A DNA stretch of 17,565 bases from Perkinsus olseni (lineage: Eukaryota; Perkinsozoa; Perkinsida; Perkinsidae), in assembly GCA_013115135.1 (NCBI GenBank), contig JABANP010000781.1, forward strand, positions 1-17,565, given 5' to 3'. Made by a program: the position numbers and the translations under genes. Of this stretch, positions 16,660 through 17,565 are shown in pieces; within the stretch, counting starts at the first letter, position 1, and every line of letters begins with the position of its first letter. The notes beneath the pieces are model-generated. The model was not told the DNA's origin. It saw only the letters and a program-made list of their open reading frames with translations, and searched no databases.

Positions 16660-17535
16660 GGCTAGTTTGTTAGGCGTGTTCGCTGCGGAGTGGTATTACT
16701 ACTTTGATGGTAGCAATCTGAGTATATTTCGGGCTTAGTTCGAACGTTCCCCCTTCTAGGTTTATATTGATAGAATATCTATAGTGTTAGTAGAGAATAG
16801 TAATATCGATATATTATCAATGAGTTGATTATATGACGTTAAACTAGATATCGGAGTTTCACACGTTATACGTGAAGTGGCGTTTTCGGCAAAGCGAAAA
16901 AAGCGAGGCAACTTCCAGTTCTACGCGGATTTACCTCGCGTTTTACATCTTGAGCGAAAAACACCCCGTGCATTTCACGCGTTTCTCACCGGCCAAATGT
17001 GAATTTCGTGAAGTGAAAAGCGGAATGTGTTGTTCACTAGTGTTGTCCATATCGCGGGTGAAACTCCAATTATAATGCGGTTTTAATAAAATGAAGTATA
17101 ATATAAGGTAATAATACATTTTAATAACACGGTGTGGTATCCCCAGTGTTCACGTCGGGATGTCGACTGAGGAGCTTTACCGCACTCAATATGGCCGAAC
17201 TGGAATTGTTAGTGAAGTTAATATTCTCCGTCACTCTAGAAGGACGCCTCGTGCTAGCTAGGGTAGATCGACGACCGTGCGGTAGGGTTGGTAGAACGCT
17301 GAACCGCCTGATAGAAAATATGCCAATTTGCATGCTGCTGCTGCTTTAACCAAACGAGTCGATTGGCGCAAAATAATAACTCGTACTAAGAAATCGGTCA
17401 TGAGCATGAGTCACAGCGATCGAACCTAACCACCGATCATCACGTTAATTGACTACCGCTCGCTCTTTGGCACAGTTAATATTAGCTGTAGGTCATCACC
17501 ACTGCGTCTCTGTAGGTGTCTTCGATACCTCCGTC
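16660..17535. other. Intergenic region; possible first exon near 17159
   Basis: Positions 16740-16860 and 17060-17120 are AT-rich. Positions 16871-17015 hold repeated CGTGAAGTG (16871, 17007) and GCGAAAA (16894, 16954) words and an imperfect stem AAAAAGCGAGG/CCTCGCGTTTT. An ATG at 17159 opens MSTEELYRTQYGRTGIVSEV... to a TAG at 17258; its frame could be spliced from CCTC|GTGCTA (17251) into the zinc-finger exon at the window end, but the donor is weak. Other ORFs here look accidental. Confidence 0.35.
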
Positions 17536-17565
17536 CGCTGTAACGTCTGCAACCTGTTCATGGAC
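17530..17565 (+). CDS. Start of another zinc-finger exon, cut by window end
   Basis: After a possible acceptor CTCTGTAG (17522-17529 area) the sequence reads VFDTSVRCNVCNLFMD up to the last base. The segment 17536-17564 matches 6862-6890 at 27 of 29 positions, and both differences are synonymous (Arg CGC/CGG, Cys TGC/TGT). It is therefore the C-x2-C half of a finger paralogous to the gene at 6859. The rest lies outside the window. Confidence 0.5.

Overview
The window looks like nuclear DNA of a eukaryotic microbe. It carries a Ty3/gypsy-type retrotransposon, several small genes broken by very short GT..AG introns (about 33-82 nt), diverged interspersed repeats and long non-coding stretches. 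There are no bacterial operons, ribosome-binding sites or tRNA clusters. Roughly balanced base composition, the standard code and tiny introns would fit an alveolate such as a perkinsid, but that assignment is a guess and no marker gene in the window proves it.

Layout. Positions 1 to about 2600 hold the left-running end of a decayed Ty3/gypsy element: reverse transcriptase (cut by the window edge), the C-terminal half of a retropepsin, a short proline-rich Gag start, a possible primer-binding site and an LTR-like block that recurs near 15 kb. A clear single-exon secreted-protein gene follows on the minus strand (2911-3441). Positions 3.5-6.8 kb show no convincing gene but contain one copy of an 0.8-kb dispersed repeat, whose second copy lies at 9.2-9.9 kb. 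From 6.86 to 8.88 kb the plus strand carries spliced zinc-finger exons ending in an acidic tail. Positions 9.9-12 kb are mostly unassigned and include a perfect 53-bp palindrome. Positions 12.1-13.75 kb hold three minus-strand copies of a small gene family, of which only the middle one has an intact three-exon model. Then come two plus-strand genes, at 13.9-14.5 kb (zinc finger plus acidic tail) and 16.0-16.7 kb (four exons, basic patch), separated by an AT-rich island and the second LTR-like block. The window ends inside another zinc-finger exon.

The most notable content is a family of small, short-intron genes. Three separate exons encode fingers with exactly the spacing C-x2-C-x12-H-x5-H (U1/JAZ/zf-met-like), and two more encode a C-x2-C half finger whose DNA is nearly identical at 6.86 and 17.54 kb. 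Some members share an upstream module ending in a P-W/E-E-F-L motif and have acidic or basic nuclear-protein-like tails. I could not name these proteins; any nuclear or nucleic-acid-binding role is inferred from the finger type. Exon structures were derived by hand from splice signals and reading phase and have not been checked against transcripts.
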